Of a stretch of 64,000 nucleotides of DNA, positions 12,165 through 23,647 are shown piece by piece. The notes below the pieces were generated by a model. The model was given only the letters and a program-made list of their open reading frames with translations, did not search any database and had not been told where the DNA came from. The stretch is from Clusia tigrina (lineage: Eukaryota > Arthropoda > Insecta > Diptera > Clusiidae), in contig OV050030.1 of the NCBI GenBank assembly GCA_920105625.2, positions 29,630,516 through 29,694,515 of the forward strand. The letters run 5' to 3'. Each line of letters opens with the position of its first letter. The stretch's first letter is position 1. The translations under genes and the position numbers were made by a program.

Positions 12165-13330
12165 TATATTAGACTGGGTGAGAGGTGTCTGTTTGACCAT
12201 TACGGTCGCCATGGGTACCACATTTGGTGACGCTTTGAGTGCTTTGTTCTATTTGTCACCATTAGATCTTATGATTCAACAGGAGGCGGTGAAAACAATT
12301 TGTCGGTTATATTCATACGGATATTGGCACGATGACAACAACTTTGTGCTCAGAGTGATGTTCAAGATGCTGTCGGAACAATACCCGTTGTTTCTGGCAC
12401 CGTATAGGACAAACTCTTAGCTAGAGTTTCTTTTGGGAGAAAGTACAAAGTCAGCTTCCCGATAAGAGAGCAATGGAGAGATCAAGAACTACTTGTAGGG
12501 GATCCGACGAAAACTTTCTCACTGATGGCTCCAAAACTGAAAAGGGAACTGGGGCTGGCTGGCATCTGAATGAAAATGTCAGATGCTTTTCGGCTATGAG
12601 GAGTATGGCAACGGTATTCGAATCGGAAGTGTTTGCTATTCCAATCGGAAGTGTTTGCTATACTGAAAGTAGCGGAATTGAGAAAAAATGGCGCGGTAAG
12701 GAAATTAGGGTCTGTAGTGACAGTCAGGCTGCACTGAAGGTCCTAGAAAACACGTTAACAACTTCAAAAATTGTACAAGAATTCAAGTCAAGACTTAACT
12801 CCATCGCCAGGTGGAATTTGCTTGAACTTATTTGGGTTCCGGGACACTGTGGTGTTCAGGGGAACGAATTAGCTGATGAATTGGCAAACTGTGGATCTGC
12901 GGACACTCCAATGGGACCAGATCCATTTATCGGTATAAGTTTAGCAGGGGGTATGGATAGAATCAGGAGCCATGTGTAGAAAGCCTAAACAGGAGAGTTG
13001 CAAATTTCCTTCTGACATTACGAAGTAAAGATCTTCGATCATTGGTTGAGGTAATCACAGGGGATACTGCATGGGGTCATCATATGGCGACCATAGGTAT
13101 CATCGAGAATCCGAACTGCATCTCCTGTCTGAAGGAAGAATAGGACGGCACAGAGCATTTTCTCTGCGCTTGTCCTGCTTTTGCCAGAAGGAGGAGACGC
13201 ATATTAGGGTGAGATGTTTTGGGAAATGGAAAAAGTACATTCCTTATCCCTCGACTGACTTCTAAGGTTCATAAAAGAGTCCAAGAAGTTTGAAAAGGCG
13301 TAACCTCTTTTTCAAAAGCCTCTAATCCCA
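12165..13330 (+). mobile_element. LOA/I-like retrotransposon fragment with RNase H domain
   Basis: From 12165 the tail of the RT region is seen (CLTITVAMGTTFGDALSAL, then LDLMIQQEAVKTICRLYSYG). The RNase H domain runs at about 12498-12900: LTDGSKTEKGTGAGW (first Asp), FESEVFAI (Glu), CSDSQAALK (Asp), WVPGHCGVQGNELADELAN (His/Asp). The C-terminal part (LRSKDLRSLVEVITGD, NCISC, TEHFLCACPAFARRRR) is reached by frameshifts. The 168-codon open stretch at 12473-12979 stays open because a 22-bp tandem duplication at 12621-12661 is offset by a one-base loss a little downstream. No clear simple tail is visible. Confidence 0.83.
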
Positions 13331-13374
13331 TGTATATGACGTTTAATTAGATTATTGAAATAATTTTGATGTGC

Positions 13375-13475
13375 TGACTCGAAGATGGCTGCTTCAAAAT
13401 AAGTGGTTGCTTTGTCGGCGAGTTCATTCCTGCTGACACCAACTTGACCAGGTAGGTGACCCAGAGAAGCTTATA
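13375..13475 (-). mobile_element. Small RNase H fragment of another LOA/I-like copy
   Basis: The minus strand reads LGHLPGQVGVSRNELADKAT, the conserved GHxGVxxNELAD block of retrotransposon RNase H. Only about 100 bases are recognisable. It points opposite to the neighbouring plus-strand copy, so it is a separate insertion. Confidence 0.6.
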
Positions 13476-13739
13476 TTTCCTTTTAAACTTGTTAATTTTA
13501 TGAATTTGTCTTTAGATGGATTCATTCTTCATCGATCTAAGATGAAATTATAATTCCCATTGAAATCCTTTCTTATTTTTCCATTAAATTAACAAACAGA
13601 ATATTCACAAACGTATAAAAAAACTCCATTGAAACGTTGCAATTAAATGAAATCGTGTTTTGTTCATTGGCAACACTGCTCAAGATATCTAAAAGTGATA
13701 AGCGATATTTACATGTGTAGCAACTGACACGAGCATGAA

Positions 13740-14998
13740 AAAGCATACAATTGGAGTGGAGTGTTGACGGTAGCGAAACCACTCAAACTATGTTTGAAAT
13801 TGTAGTAGATCTGCGCTGCGACCGGAGTAGAACGCAGTTAGCAGTGGAAAACGCTGAAACAGTAAACAAACGACGCGAGCACAAACGAAGCCAACGACAG
13901 GTATCTTGGCTAAAACTAAGTCTAAGCCAAGTTCAGAGCCGCTTGCTTACTCAGTTGTGTAAAAACGTTGCGGTGAGCTGCACGTGCGCGTGTGTAAATT
14001 GTGTAAAAAGAAAGTGCCGAAGAGCGTTTCAAAGAAAATTTATTTAAAGTCGAGACTGTTTTCATAACTATTCATATCGAATACAGATACAAAAGTTACT
14101 TAAAAGTAAACTTAAAGAAACTGCAGTAATTGAAAGCAATTTTGTAACTTTAATAATTCTTGCAAGAAAAACGTTTAAGAAAAACAAATAAAAAAAAGAA
14201 GAAACAAAAAGAAACATCATCAAAACATTCTTCGAATATTTCCCAAAAAAAAAAAAATACTTCCGTATAAAGTCCCTAGAACAGTACTAACGCAATAGCC
14301 GTACTGGTTGGTCATCGCCGGTCATCGATTACGCGATTTCTGTTACGCGTTCTAGGCATCCAACGAAATATACAACAACAACAACGACAACAACAACAGC
14401 ACAAAGTATTATAAAGTACCACAATAAAACCGGACTGTGCGGTTGCGCTTGCGCTGGTGCATTCATTTGTATGTTCTTTGTTGTTGTTGTTGTTGCCATC
14501 TAACGGTAAAACGAGTACAACTTTTATGCACTCCACAATCTCCCGCAGCTCGCATCGGGCATCAGGCATCTGGAGAGACGTACCAGAAGAATTCTGAAAG
14601 TATATTTCTGCAGCCCGATTGCAGTGCATTTTCTATGCATGCTCGTCCACGAACTCGTATGCAATCGCTTAAAACTGAAAAACGTTTCTGGCGGCGTTAG
14701 CGTTGAAAGCGTACTTTTTGCCCCATTTTAAATTTGTGCCAATCTTTTATTTCGCACTTGAACAAATTTATTGCACTGTCCCAAATTGCGGTGTCAGGCC
14801 GAACTTTTCGTGTTTTATATTTTTTGTTTGCATCTCGGACGCTCTGCTGCTGAAGCGTGAGTGGAGAGGAGAGAAGTGAAGTGAGCGGCGGCGGAGATTC
14901 GCTGGAATTCGTCGGGCACCTTTCAACTTAAGTCTTCGCTTTGGAATTTGACTTTTCTTCAGCCAGCTTTGCCAATGTTTGACCTTTTCGGATTAAGG
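13740..14998 (+). other. Candidate first exon or 5' leader ending in a strong splice donor
   Basis: The stretch is less AT-rich than its surroundings and contains CAA runs (14368-14400) and a GTT run (14480-14495) typical of fly leaders. It ends in AAGG followed by GTAAGTGTT; the donor GT is at 14999-15000. An ATG at 14975-14977 would start a reading frame of eight codons (MFDLFGLR) running exactly into the donor. A TCAGTT initiator-like site lies near 13950. No following exon could be identified in the window, so the gene may extend past it, or the signal may be spurious. The left limit is approximate. Confidence 0.35.
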
Positions 14999-15000
14999 GT

Positions 15001-15899
15001 AAGTGTTTCCGCATTTTCTTCCACATATTTCCTAATTGAAAATTGCGGGCAGCGAACCACCAACCACGGTTTTTCGTTAGAGTTTGTTTGTGGCACTAGA
15101 AGTGAGAGTTTCCGGTAAATTGATTATTTTCACACCGTTTTTATTGAAGGTATACAAATGTTTTTGGTCCAGTGCCTTGTAGGGACTTGCGAAATCGTTT
15201 CTGGCCAAAATTGTTCTATTTTGTGTTTTATGGGGTAATATAACACATTTATATGGACTCTCTTTTTGAACATTTTAATGAATAATGTAAAAAATTAAAG
15301 ATCAATGGTGATACTTTCTCCTTTGTGAATAACGACGTACCTATTAGGAATAACACTAAATTTAGTTTCAACCCAATAAGTATTTGGAGAGACCTAGAAG
15401 AAGTATTTGGAGAGACCTAAGGGGCCTTTGAAGAACTTGGTTTTTTTTATAGGAGGAAAGCATTCTAATGCCATTGGCTGTAGCCGTCAATGGGTGACTT
15501 GGACTACCCTAAAACCTCCTCTCGTCCATACAGGTTGATCCTCCCGCTTGGGCTATATCCTCATTCTATCATAATATAAAGTCAACCACAAAAATATTTG
15601 GCGAAAGGTCTTTAGGAAAATTATACCCAAGCTCTCTACAGAACTCCAAGGTTTGATCTTTATTCTTGTTCTATGCAATATAGAATTTGAGTTGTACCGA
15701 ATTTCCAATTCTGATGTGAACAAAGTTAAATAAGAGTTCAAAAGATTTGGGTTTACTGGAAAGAAAATATTAACTGATTTTAGAAAATAACACCCCCTTT
15801 CACCAGCAGTTACCTCATTGTGCTATTTTTGGTAGTGTGAATAAATTTTTTTGTCTGGAAGTTATTTGTACTCAGGTGTTTAGGTTGGAGTGGCAGCAA
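15001..15899. other. Putative intron or intergenic DNA
   Basis: No gene seen. An 18-base direct repeat (AGTATTTGGAGAGACCTA) occurs at 15379-15396 and 15402-15419. Confidence 0.45.
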
Positions 15900-16345
15900 A
15901 AAGCACACTCAGGCACAGATAATGGCCCATTGTGGTACCACGGATGGGACGCTGCACACGTACTGACCACCTAAGCCGAGTATAATTACCGCTGAAGACG
16001 GTGAGCACCTATGCAGCACCTGAGGCAGCACGACACTCCCGAACCAACCTGACAGTTTGATAAATTTGACTACGTCGCTAATCTTACAGGTTAGGAGCTT
16101 TGTCAGGCTGATTAAGACAGGTGCCCCGAAGATGCACATAAGGTGTAGTAGCACTGTTTCTTCTTGTTCCTCAGCAGCACACCCAAGGCAAAAGTCATTA
16201 AAGGTTAAACCCAGCCAGGGCAAACTCAGCCTAGCCGCATGCTTCCCCATCACACAGATGTTATGGTTCAGAGAATAATGGATAGTCCCGTTAACTATTC
16301 TGCTCATATTCCTTATGTAAAAATGGAATAAGAACAAATCAAATC
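15900..16345 (-). mobile_element. 3' end of an LOA/I-like retrotransposon
   Basis: A 142-codon minus-strand stretch encodes the C-terminal end of the polyprotein: HNICVMGKHAARLSLPW, a zinc knuckle-like FNDFCLGCAAEEQEETV, then DVVKFIKLSGWF. Downstream (15900-16020) comes 3' untranslated sequence. The first Cys pair is retained, but the His-Cys partner is imperfect. Beside it, at 16334-16352, is a short AAATC run. It is 5'-truncated and carries no catalytic domain. Confidence 0.7.
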
Positions 16346-16822
16346 AAATCAAAAGAAAAAATATGTTGCAACAAATAACTGAACATAGTTCTGTAATGTA
16401 TTCGGGACCCAATTTAAGATATGAACAAGAACGAAGAGAATAAAAGTATAACTTACATCTTAAAAGGTTGAATTGTCAGACCGCAGGTTGGATATAGCAA
16501 AAATAATTATATTTAAAAAAATCGAACAAAGTAGCTCATTATTTCAAACAGATGTCTTTATATGGCAATATCGACCTATACCTCGCTTTATGTCCTTGTT
16601 GGGTTGTTGGTGACTTAGCATGACAAATGAATTGTTACCTTCCAAACGCCGCAAAAAAACCAATGAGTTGAATTTCTAAAATGCCGATTACCTCCATTTC
16701 TATATACTCTCTTGTGAAAAAGAACATTTATATATAAAGAGTGGTTAGTTTTTGTCTTGGTCGTTAGCTTTGGGCCGGTTAATACCTTAATTATTATTGA
16801 AAAGGATTAAGATGATGATTAT
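16346..16822. other. Non-coding stretch
   Basis: AT-rich, with no recognised feature. Confidence 0.4.
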
Positions 16823-16876
16823 CACAAAGGGTCAATGTTGGCCTAAGTGCGCCCTTCGAGCGCCTGCCTTACCTAA
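16823..16876 (+). mobile_element. 54-bp terminal remnant of an (ACCT)-tailed retrotransposon with target duplication
   Basis: The 54 bases match the last bases of the copy ending near 56755 (AGGGTCAATG, AAGTGCGCC, GCCTTACCTA). They are bracketed by a perfect 9-base direct repeat, GATGATTAT, at 16814-16822 and 16877-16885. This is an extreme 5'-truncated insertion. Confidence 0.7.
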
Positions 16877-18019
16877 GATGATTATTCCCAACTTTAAATT
16901 GATCATTCTCACTATCTCAATTAAATGTTACCAAGTCCCTCCAACATGGAAAAGACTATGAAATATATTCTTAGTCGGACATCTTCGTTTTCGGGAGAAT
17001 AAGTCTTGATATATTCAAGATTAATCTATTCAAGACATGAGTCTATTCAAGATATCGTTTTGAACTGTGAACACAGCATTGAACTTAGTAAGCCCAGTCA
17101 TTCAGAACAAAAACTGTAAAATATAATAAAGCGAAATCAGACTATTTTTGCACAGCCCCATTGATACACTGATAAATCAAGTACCGGATTTTGTGCAATT
17201 CCATGTTTTTGTTGGACATACGCCTACGATATCAGATCGCTCAGATTCAGACTAGAATACATACGTATAAATTTCGACATATATTCGTATTTATTCGATA
17301 TACATATGTATATTTGTATATATTCCTACATAATTAGACTCGCCTGGATGGAGTGCTGCACGAAGTCATCGAAACTCACCCAGGTGAATCCAACCAAAAC
17401 TTGTAATTATATAAAATAAACTGTCTTTAGTCATAATCTGAGAACTATATTGACTTCTTAGCATGACAAATGTTCCGCTTATAGATACTGTATTAAAAAT
17501 TTCAATTGATGAATATATATATTACCTATTTGGGTTGTTCATAAGTCTATTCATATGCAAACATTTAACAATTCTTGTCGACACAAGCTCAGTTAGTTAT
17601 GTACAGACTTCTTTATAATTATTTTTATTTTTAGTTTTGCAATTGATTTCAATCAAGCATAAACAATTAAATCTGATACATATATGGCAGCAAACAAGAT
17701 CACTGCTACTTGTATATCGTTGGATATAATTACACTCATCCGTGTCTCAACATCTGTGCGCATATGCGGACATATTCTTTACTTCTCCACAAACGCAGCG
17801 AAGCAACAAGTTAATGACTATATACTAGAATTTTTAAAATAATATTGCCGCAAATGACAATTGCGGTTATAACTTGCTTATTGGTAAGCCACATATCAAT
17901 GGAAGGGTGGCCAAGACTATCGAGTCAATGATGGACGAAATCAGTAGCGATAGATTGTTAAAGTAATTAAATATAAGTCTGCTGAAAGTTGGAGTTAGAG
18001 TACTTAGAAATTGTGAATT
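16877..18019. other. Non-coding stretch
   Basis: No gene or known repeat recognised. Confidence 0.4.
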
Positions 18020-19981
18020 CTCAATGAAAGAAACGCCTCTCTGTGGTAGTCAACTGGGCAAATCTACAACAACTGTTATACATAGCCTAACAAAAAATTC
18101 TGATAAGGCTATAAAAGTAAATCAAATAGCCCTATGTACCTTCTTGGACATGGTGCTTTCGATAATATGTACGTCATACGCTATCAAAAATGCTTTATTC
18201 CGAAAGGACATTCCACCCCTAATCTCCAACTGGATTATAAGCATGCTAAAAACCAGAACTATCAATGTTGAGTTACAAGGAAAAGTCTTATACACACAAC
18301 CAGGGGGTGTCCGCAAGGAGGGGTACTTTCTCTCCTCCTCTGGACGTTGGTTCTTAATGAACTCCTAGAGAAGCTAAATGGTCTGGCATTTAGAACACAA
18401 AGTTACGCTGATGATATAGTCATATATATTGCGGGTGGCTATGACGAGACCATCTGCTCTCTCCTACAACAGGGCCTAAGCATAACCAACAGCTGGTGCA
18501 GGGAAAAAGGACTAGCCTTAAATCTGCTGCAATCTACAATAGTTCCATTTTCCTATCGAAGAAAAGTCAATCTGCCTAAACTTGCGTTGAATGGAACAAT
18601 TTTAGAATATTCCAAAGAGGTGAAATATCTAGGAGTAATCCTGAATAAAAAGCTCACTTGGAACTCTCATGTAAATTTCATAACCGATAAATCAACAAGA
18701 GCATTCTTTGCATGCCAATAGCTTTTTGGCAAAACCTGGGGCATCTCCCAAAACTAACATACTGGTCATATAACACCAAGGTCACTTATTCAGCGCTAGC
18801 TTGGTGGCCCAAAGTACGACAAAGCATCAGTAGAGCAGCTACGCATCGCTCCTGTTATTTCCACGCATTCAAGACGATGTAGTTTGTTTAGTTTTCTATT
18901 GGCCATATTTTTTCGTACCTTGGGCCACCAAGCTAGCGTAAGGACAACATAAAAATTGAGGATCTTTGGGGGATATGAAAGTATTTGATCCCTTTCTGAA
19001 TAATCCCCTTATAAGGTTTTCTGACAACATGTTGAGAAAAGTATCATTCACTACACTCTATAAGGTTCACATTTCTGCAAGATGCAGGTTTGAGGAATTC
19101 ATTACCAACATGATATAGTATACTGATAGGTTCAAACTGGAAGAAGGTAGTACAGGAGTAGGTATAATCAGACCATTGTTCCCTATGGGTAAGACTTTCA
19201 CAGTATTTCAAGCGGAAGTCTTCGACATCGAAGCATGTATCCGAGAATGTCTTCGTAGAAGACTAAACGGCAAGCTAATATACATTATGTCAGACAGCCA
19301 AGCTGCCCTTAAGGCACTGAGATCGGACAACTATACGTCCAGATTGGCTGAAGAATACCATAAAATCCTGAATGAACTAGGCAAAGACAACAAGGTCACA
19401 GATTGCTGGGTGCCTGGACATGAAGGACACGCTGCGAATGAAAGGGCAGACTGCCGCGCGAAAAGAGGGGCGCTTCGTCCACGCATTGGCCCTGAACTCT
19501 TCTGCAGCATAGCTTCGCGCCACTCTGCAGATTTACTTTGGAAATGGGAAGAAACTCAGGTAGCCAATCAATTGCAGCATGTTTCTTGCCAAAGACAGGC
19601 AAAGAGATTTCTTGCCCCCACCGTAGTATCTCCAAAATAATACTAACCTTGAACAGCGAAAGTCTAAGAACTCTGGTAGGATATTTGACAGAACACTGCT
19701 GCCAAATGTATCGCCTTAATACGATAGGCCTGTTGGATATTTCTGACCGCAGATTCTGTGGACACAACTCTGAAATATCAGAACACATTTTATGGGAGTG
19801 TCCAACGATCAAAAGTAAAAGACAAACATTTTTAGAGCAGTTCTTCACAGACCCTTCCACAATTTGGAAACTTCACCCTTCCTAAGTGCTCTAATTCATA
19901 AAGAGCCTAAGGTTAGAGTGAAACATAGGGGTTAGTACAATAGGTCCTTATGGGCCGCGGTACTAGTACTCCCTGGAATAA

Positions 19982-20059
<78 letters not shown>

Positions 20060-20060
20060 G
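18020..20060 (+). mobile_element. (TAA)-tailed LOA/I-like retrotransposon, RT to 3' end
   Basis: The RT domain starts near 18040 (GKSTTTVIHSLTKN). Motif A is split over two frames (CTFLD, then GAFDN), motif B reads GCPQGGVLSP in a shifted frame, and motif C is intact (SYADDIVIY). VKYLGVILNKKLTWNSHV follows. After a disrupted stretch at 18720-19110 comes RNase H (FQAEVFDIEA, MSDSQAALKAL, WVPGHEGHAANERAD) at about 19116-19470. The C-terminal knuckle region is RRFCGHNSEISEHILWEC. The ORF ends near 19885, and the 3' non-coding part runs into a TAA array at 19986-20059. The 26-base inverted repeat at 18794/18913 marks a rearrangement inside the copy. TAA tails are known from I-factor-type elements. 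Confidence 0.88.
19986..20059 (+). repeat. (TAA)n tail, about 25 units
   Basis: An uninterrupted TAA array directly follows the 3' untranslated part of the retrotransposon, so it is best read as its tail rather than an independent microsatellite. Confidence 0.9.
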
Positions 20061-21253
20061 CCTAATGACTGCTCCTTTGGATGAGGGGTATGTGAACTGA
20101 CTATGATCATCTTTAAGTAAGAATTGTTGACGAACATTGAATGTCAGTTAATAGCTTTTCTTACCCCTCCTGCATGGGGTAAGAAATGTACCTTAAGTAC
20201 ATATTTTATTAAATGTTGGTATCACATGTCCTGATAAGGTTTATATTTGATTACTTAGTTACTTAAATTAGTTTGACTAATAGTTCGATCACTGGATTGG
20301 GTAAAGGTATTCAAAATATTTATTATATAATACAATTTGAAAGTATTCTAATATAATAACGATTCAATTAAGAAATTGTTAACAAATTTTAGTTTAATAA
20401 TACTATAATATATATAATAATAGTCATGACTACACGCTCTGATCACAGCGAATCTCATTTTCATATTTCTTTGTATCATTCTTATACTTCTCTTCGTTCA
20501 AGAAGGGAGCATCATTTATAATTCGTTGTTAATAATCCACCTTTATACATGTTCTTTAAGAACTTTTACTCATGACTCTTCATGAATGACTTATCATCAT
20601 AAAACTTTAACGTTTCTCCATGTTTACCTGTGATTAATGAAAAAACTTTTTCGTCACAATATTTACATTACTTACATTACTGACATTCTATGCACAAACC
20701 ATGATTCAATGCAGAATCCGATTTGGTATCACTGTTCTAAATCGCTAAATGAAAGACGCATCTCATTTCCCAATCGTTAACTAACGATATATCGTTACAA
20801 TTTGTGTTTGTGTTCCCGTTGAAATTCTTAAATAAGCGACTTGATAGCGAGTAGAGACAGGTGAACTAAGCACAGCTAATACCAATTTTAATAATAAGTA
20901 AAAACCACTTCAGATTACATAATTAGACAACAATTTCAAGACTCCACAAATACATAGTTCCAATAGCTGCACTTCACTTGTGACCGTGCTGTTCATATTG
21001 CACAGGTCTTCCGTTTGCTGAAACTGCTATCGCTAACGTTACGCTACGCTCATTGCACCCGAAGTATAAATTAAAGTCTCAATTGCAGTAAACCACATAC
21101 GAGTACGTCGAGCGGTATGAAAACCCGTGCCAACCCTAGCATTATGCCAGCGGTTTTGTGCACGAGACATTTTAATAATCGTGCTCCCAAAAGTACGTTC
21201 GACATAAGCGTCTGCATGTCTGCGATACAACAGCACCGAAAACAGCCAAAAAC

Positions 21254-21290
21254 TATAAAAGTGTTGAAGTTTACGAGCATAGCCGTCAGA
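21254..21290 (+). promoter_or_regulatory. Candidate core promoter
   Basis: TATAAAAG at 21254-21261 is followed by GTCAGA, with A at 21288, a spacing of 34 bases. This is the same spacing as in the promoter of the Kazal-like gene. No confirmed gene follows: the next ATGs open only short frames. TATA-like sequences are common in AT-rich DNA, so this is tentative. Confidence 0.3.
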
Positions 21291-21725
21291 GAGTGGTGCC
21301 AATGGCCATTCCACCGTGCTTGGTACCACCACAAACTAGAGCGGCACTTGAAGTGTTGTTCAAATTAAAGTGTTGTTTTTTTCTAATCTCTTTTTTTTCT
21401 TTTTTGGTAAAAAGAAAATTTGGCCAAAAATGTAAACTTTCCACAGCAACTTGCATTAAAAATTCACACAAAATTAACATTTTTCATTCTCTCGCCTGCA
21501 AATGATGTGTCGGTCGGTCTGGTCATTTCTTCTGTAATGCCATGGCTAAGACTAAGGTTGAGGCTATGACTTAGACTGAGGCTGTGGCTGCCTCTGACTT
21601 TTTATTAGCAATTGTTAAATTAGACCGGAACATTTTTTTGTTGCCGTTGTTTGCTTTCGTTTTTATACTATTTTTTGGCTACCTTAACTGTTGCTTGACG
21701 AAGCAGAGAGAGTGAGCCTTTTTAC

Positions 21726-21739
21726 TTGCGCATGCGCAA
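21726..21739. promoter_or_regulatory. NRF-1/Erect-wing type palindromic site
   Basis: TTGCGCATGCGCAA is a perfect 14-base palindrome containing the GCGCATGCGC core bound by NRF-1 and, in flies, Erect wing. Such sites normally sit close to promoters. Whether one is used here is unknown. Confidence 0.4.
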
Positions 21740-22124
21740 CGTCTTCTGCTTTACGCGTCTTCTTATTGCTAGCTGAGCGCTGTAAAATTAATTTTCACTT
21801 GAAAATACTTTTTAACTAGTTAACTATTTACATGTATTTTTTATATTAAAGCTAATTGTGAAAATTTACACCTCCCGACGCTTCCGAGAGGCACGCTGCA
21901 GTGTGTGTTTAGGTCATTTTCTAGCTATAAATTTGGTTGATTTAGCACGCACAGTGGAACTTCATTTCCGTTGGAAATTTCCAAATTCAAAGCAAGGGAA
22001 TTCACATCATATAGCAGCGATAAACTGTTGGGTTTAGCCTATGGTTTTAGAAAAGAAGAGTTTTATGTGGCGCAATAGTTGCAAATACCGAGAACAGATT
22101 AATTCAGGGATTATTTAACTATAT

Positions 22125-22430
22125 TTCCATCTTTATCCTTATTCTATAATATGACCATCTTTAACCTTATGTAACAATACATTCTTATTCTATAAAATAA
22201 TCATCTTTATCCTTATGGATAAATATCTAAATATATATAAATAATAGATATCCATCTTTATCCTTATTCTATAATCTTCCATCCATCTTTATCCTTATGC
22301 AACAATACATCCTTATTCTATAATATAACCATCTTTATCCTTACGGAACATATACATATCCATCTTTATCCTTATTCTATAATATAACTATATTTAACCT
22401 TATGCAACAATACATTCCTCTTTATCCTTT
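22125..22430. repeat. Degenerate minisatellite (ATCTTTATCCTTATTCTATA type)
   Basis: Imperfect units built from CATCTTTATCCTTATTCTAT and AACAATACAT recur at least five times with variable spacing. A TA-rich interruption lies near 22230-22250. Confidence 0.75.
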
Positions 22431-23401
22431 TTCAGCAACACATGCATATTTAACCACTGTTTTTATTTATATTTCCTTTATTGTATGCCAGTAAACTTAT
22501 ATGAAAGGAAAGCTATTAAATTATATAAAAAAATATCTATAACTATATCTGTTTGATTCACAATTCTTGGGTTTATATTTCTTTCATAACCTTCCAACCC
22601 TCCACAGACACTATCTCAATTGATACAAACTTTTTCTAAAACTACCAAATCCCTTCAATTTGCATACTGAACTCTTCTGGTCCACTAAATCATATTTTTC
22701 ATTCTCTTCTTCTAGAGCTCATGTGTATTTTTACGAAAGTTTAATTAATTGCAGACTGATTATTAATGATCCAGACATCTATATTCTATTATTTTGGTTG
22801 GCCATCTCTATATTAATTCTGATACCATATATTCGAATATACTCATACCCACCTTCAGAGTTTCATAGATTCAGCCAGTTGGGTAGTCAAAGTTGCTAAC
22901 ATCTAAGCAAGACTTAAATAGTATCTTAACTTAGCTTCTTTGAACATGTCTCATTATAAGTGCGAACGATGTTTGCTTCCACTGTGCACAGAGTCGCAGG
23001 TAAGCATACTGGCCAATGTAGGTAATTACAAAGGTGTCAGCTTTAAATTTGCTGCTGGACTGGCGTAAAGAAAAAACTGTGCCTCCAACTTTAATACGAG
23101 CTTAAAATTTTCGCTTTCTAATTTCTGCGGATAGTACAAACAACCATGGAAGTTTCACACATATTCTAATGTAAATTAGAAATTTCAAAATAGCTGCAGT
23201 TGTTGTTCTGGTTTGGCGATTGTGCTCGCACAAAAGAACCCTTTCAGAATAAACAGTTGTGTCACTTTCACTTTTATTGTGAACACATTGTTTATGATAT
23301 GCGATTTTTTGGATACCTTTTACATACCTTTAACACATAGTACTGCCTGAGAAGCCTTAAAAGCTGACATGAATTTGACAAAAATTTGCTGTATTTATAT
23401 A
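22431..23401. other. Non-coding stretch
   Basis: AT-rich, with no recognised feature. Confidence 0.4.
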
Positions 23402-23647
23402 TTAATTTATGATATGACCATCAATCAACCTGGTATCTGGCGAAACAACAAATACAATCAACCATACCGCAAAGGAGCGTACAAATTGCTTTGCCGCACT
23501 TGAGCCACTCTCATGCGTCTGACTTTGGAGTGAGACATACGCTTGCCACATGCTGGCCATAACCGCCTGTACTTTGTTGGCCTTATAGTCAGTTATGTGC
23601 AACTTGTTCTCAAAGAGACTTACCAGCTCATATCCACAAATCTTGAT
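23402..23647 (-). other. Unrecognised coding-like segment, possible exon or gene relic
   Basis: The minus strand stays open for about 80 codons (through YELVSLFENK, KVQAVMASMWQAYVSLQSQ and AAKQFVRSF) and ends in TAA at 23404-23402. Codons are rich in G/C-ending triplets (CTG, CTC, AAC, AAG, CAG, GCC), unlike the flanking AT-rich DNA. No ATG begins it; a TTTTAG acceptor-like site lies just upstream of GCAATCAAG. It could be a terminal exon, a processed relic or chance. I recognise no domain. Confidence 0.3.

Larger units (their letters stand above)
20061..22124. other. Non-coding region with promoter-like and palindromic sites
   Basis: No gene is recognised. Overlapping 80-95-codon open stretches on both strands at 21039-21368 show no known domain. 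Noted sites are a 16-base palindrome at 20782-20797, a TATA plus TCA pair at 21254-21288 and a GCGCATGCGC palindrome at 21726-21739. The stretch from about 21000 is less AT-rich and looks like regulatory or leader DNA. Confidence 0.4.

Noticed and set aside
13071..13265. 64-codon open stretch downstream of an RNase H frame
   Set aside because: It runs in the wrong frame; the knuckle motif CISC...HFLCAC is read in another frame.
14312..14629. Cys-rich open stretches on both strands over CAA/GTT runs
   Set aside because: Poly-Cys runs arise from GTT/CAA simple repeats; no conserved spacing or signal peptide.
19396..19860. 154-codon minus-strand open stretch
   Set aside because: Antisense of the RNase H and C-terminal coding sequence of the plus-strand retrotransposon.
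19913..20137. Minus-strand poly-Tyr open stretch
   Set aside because: It is the translation of the TAA tail of the retrotransposon.
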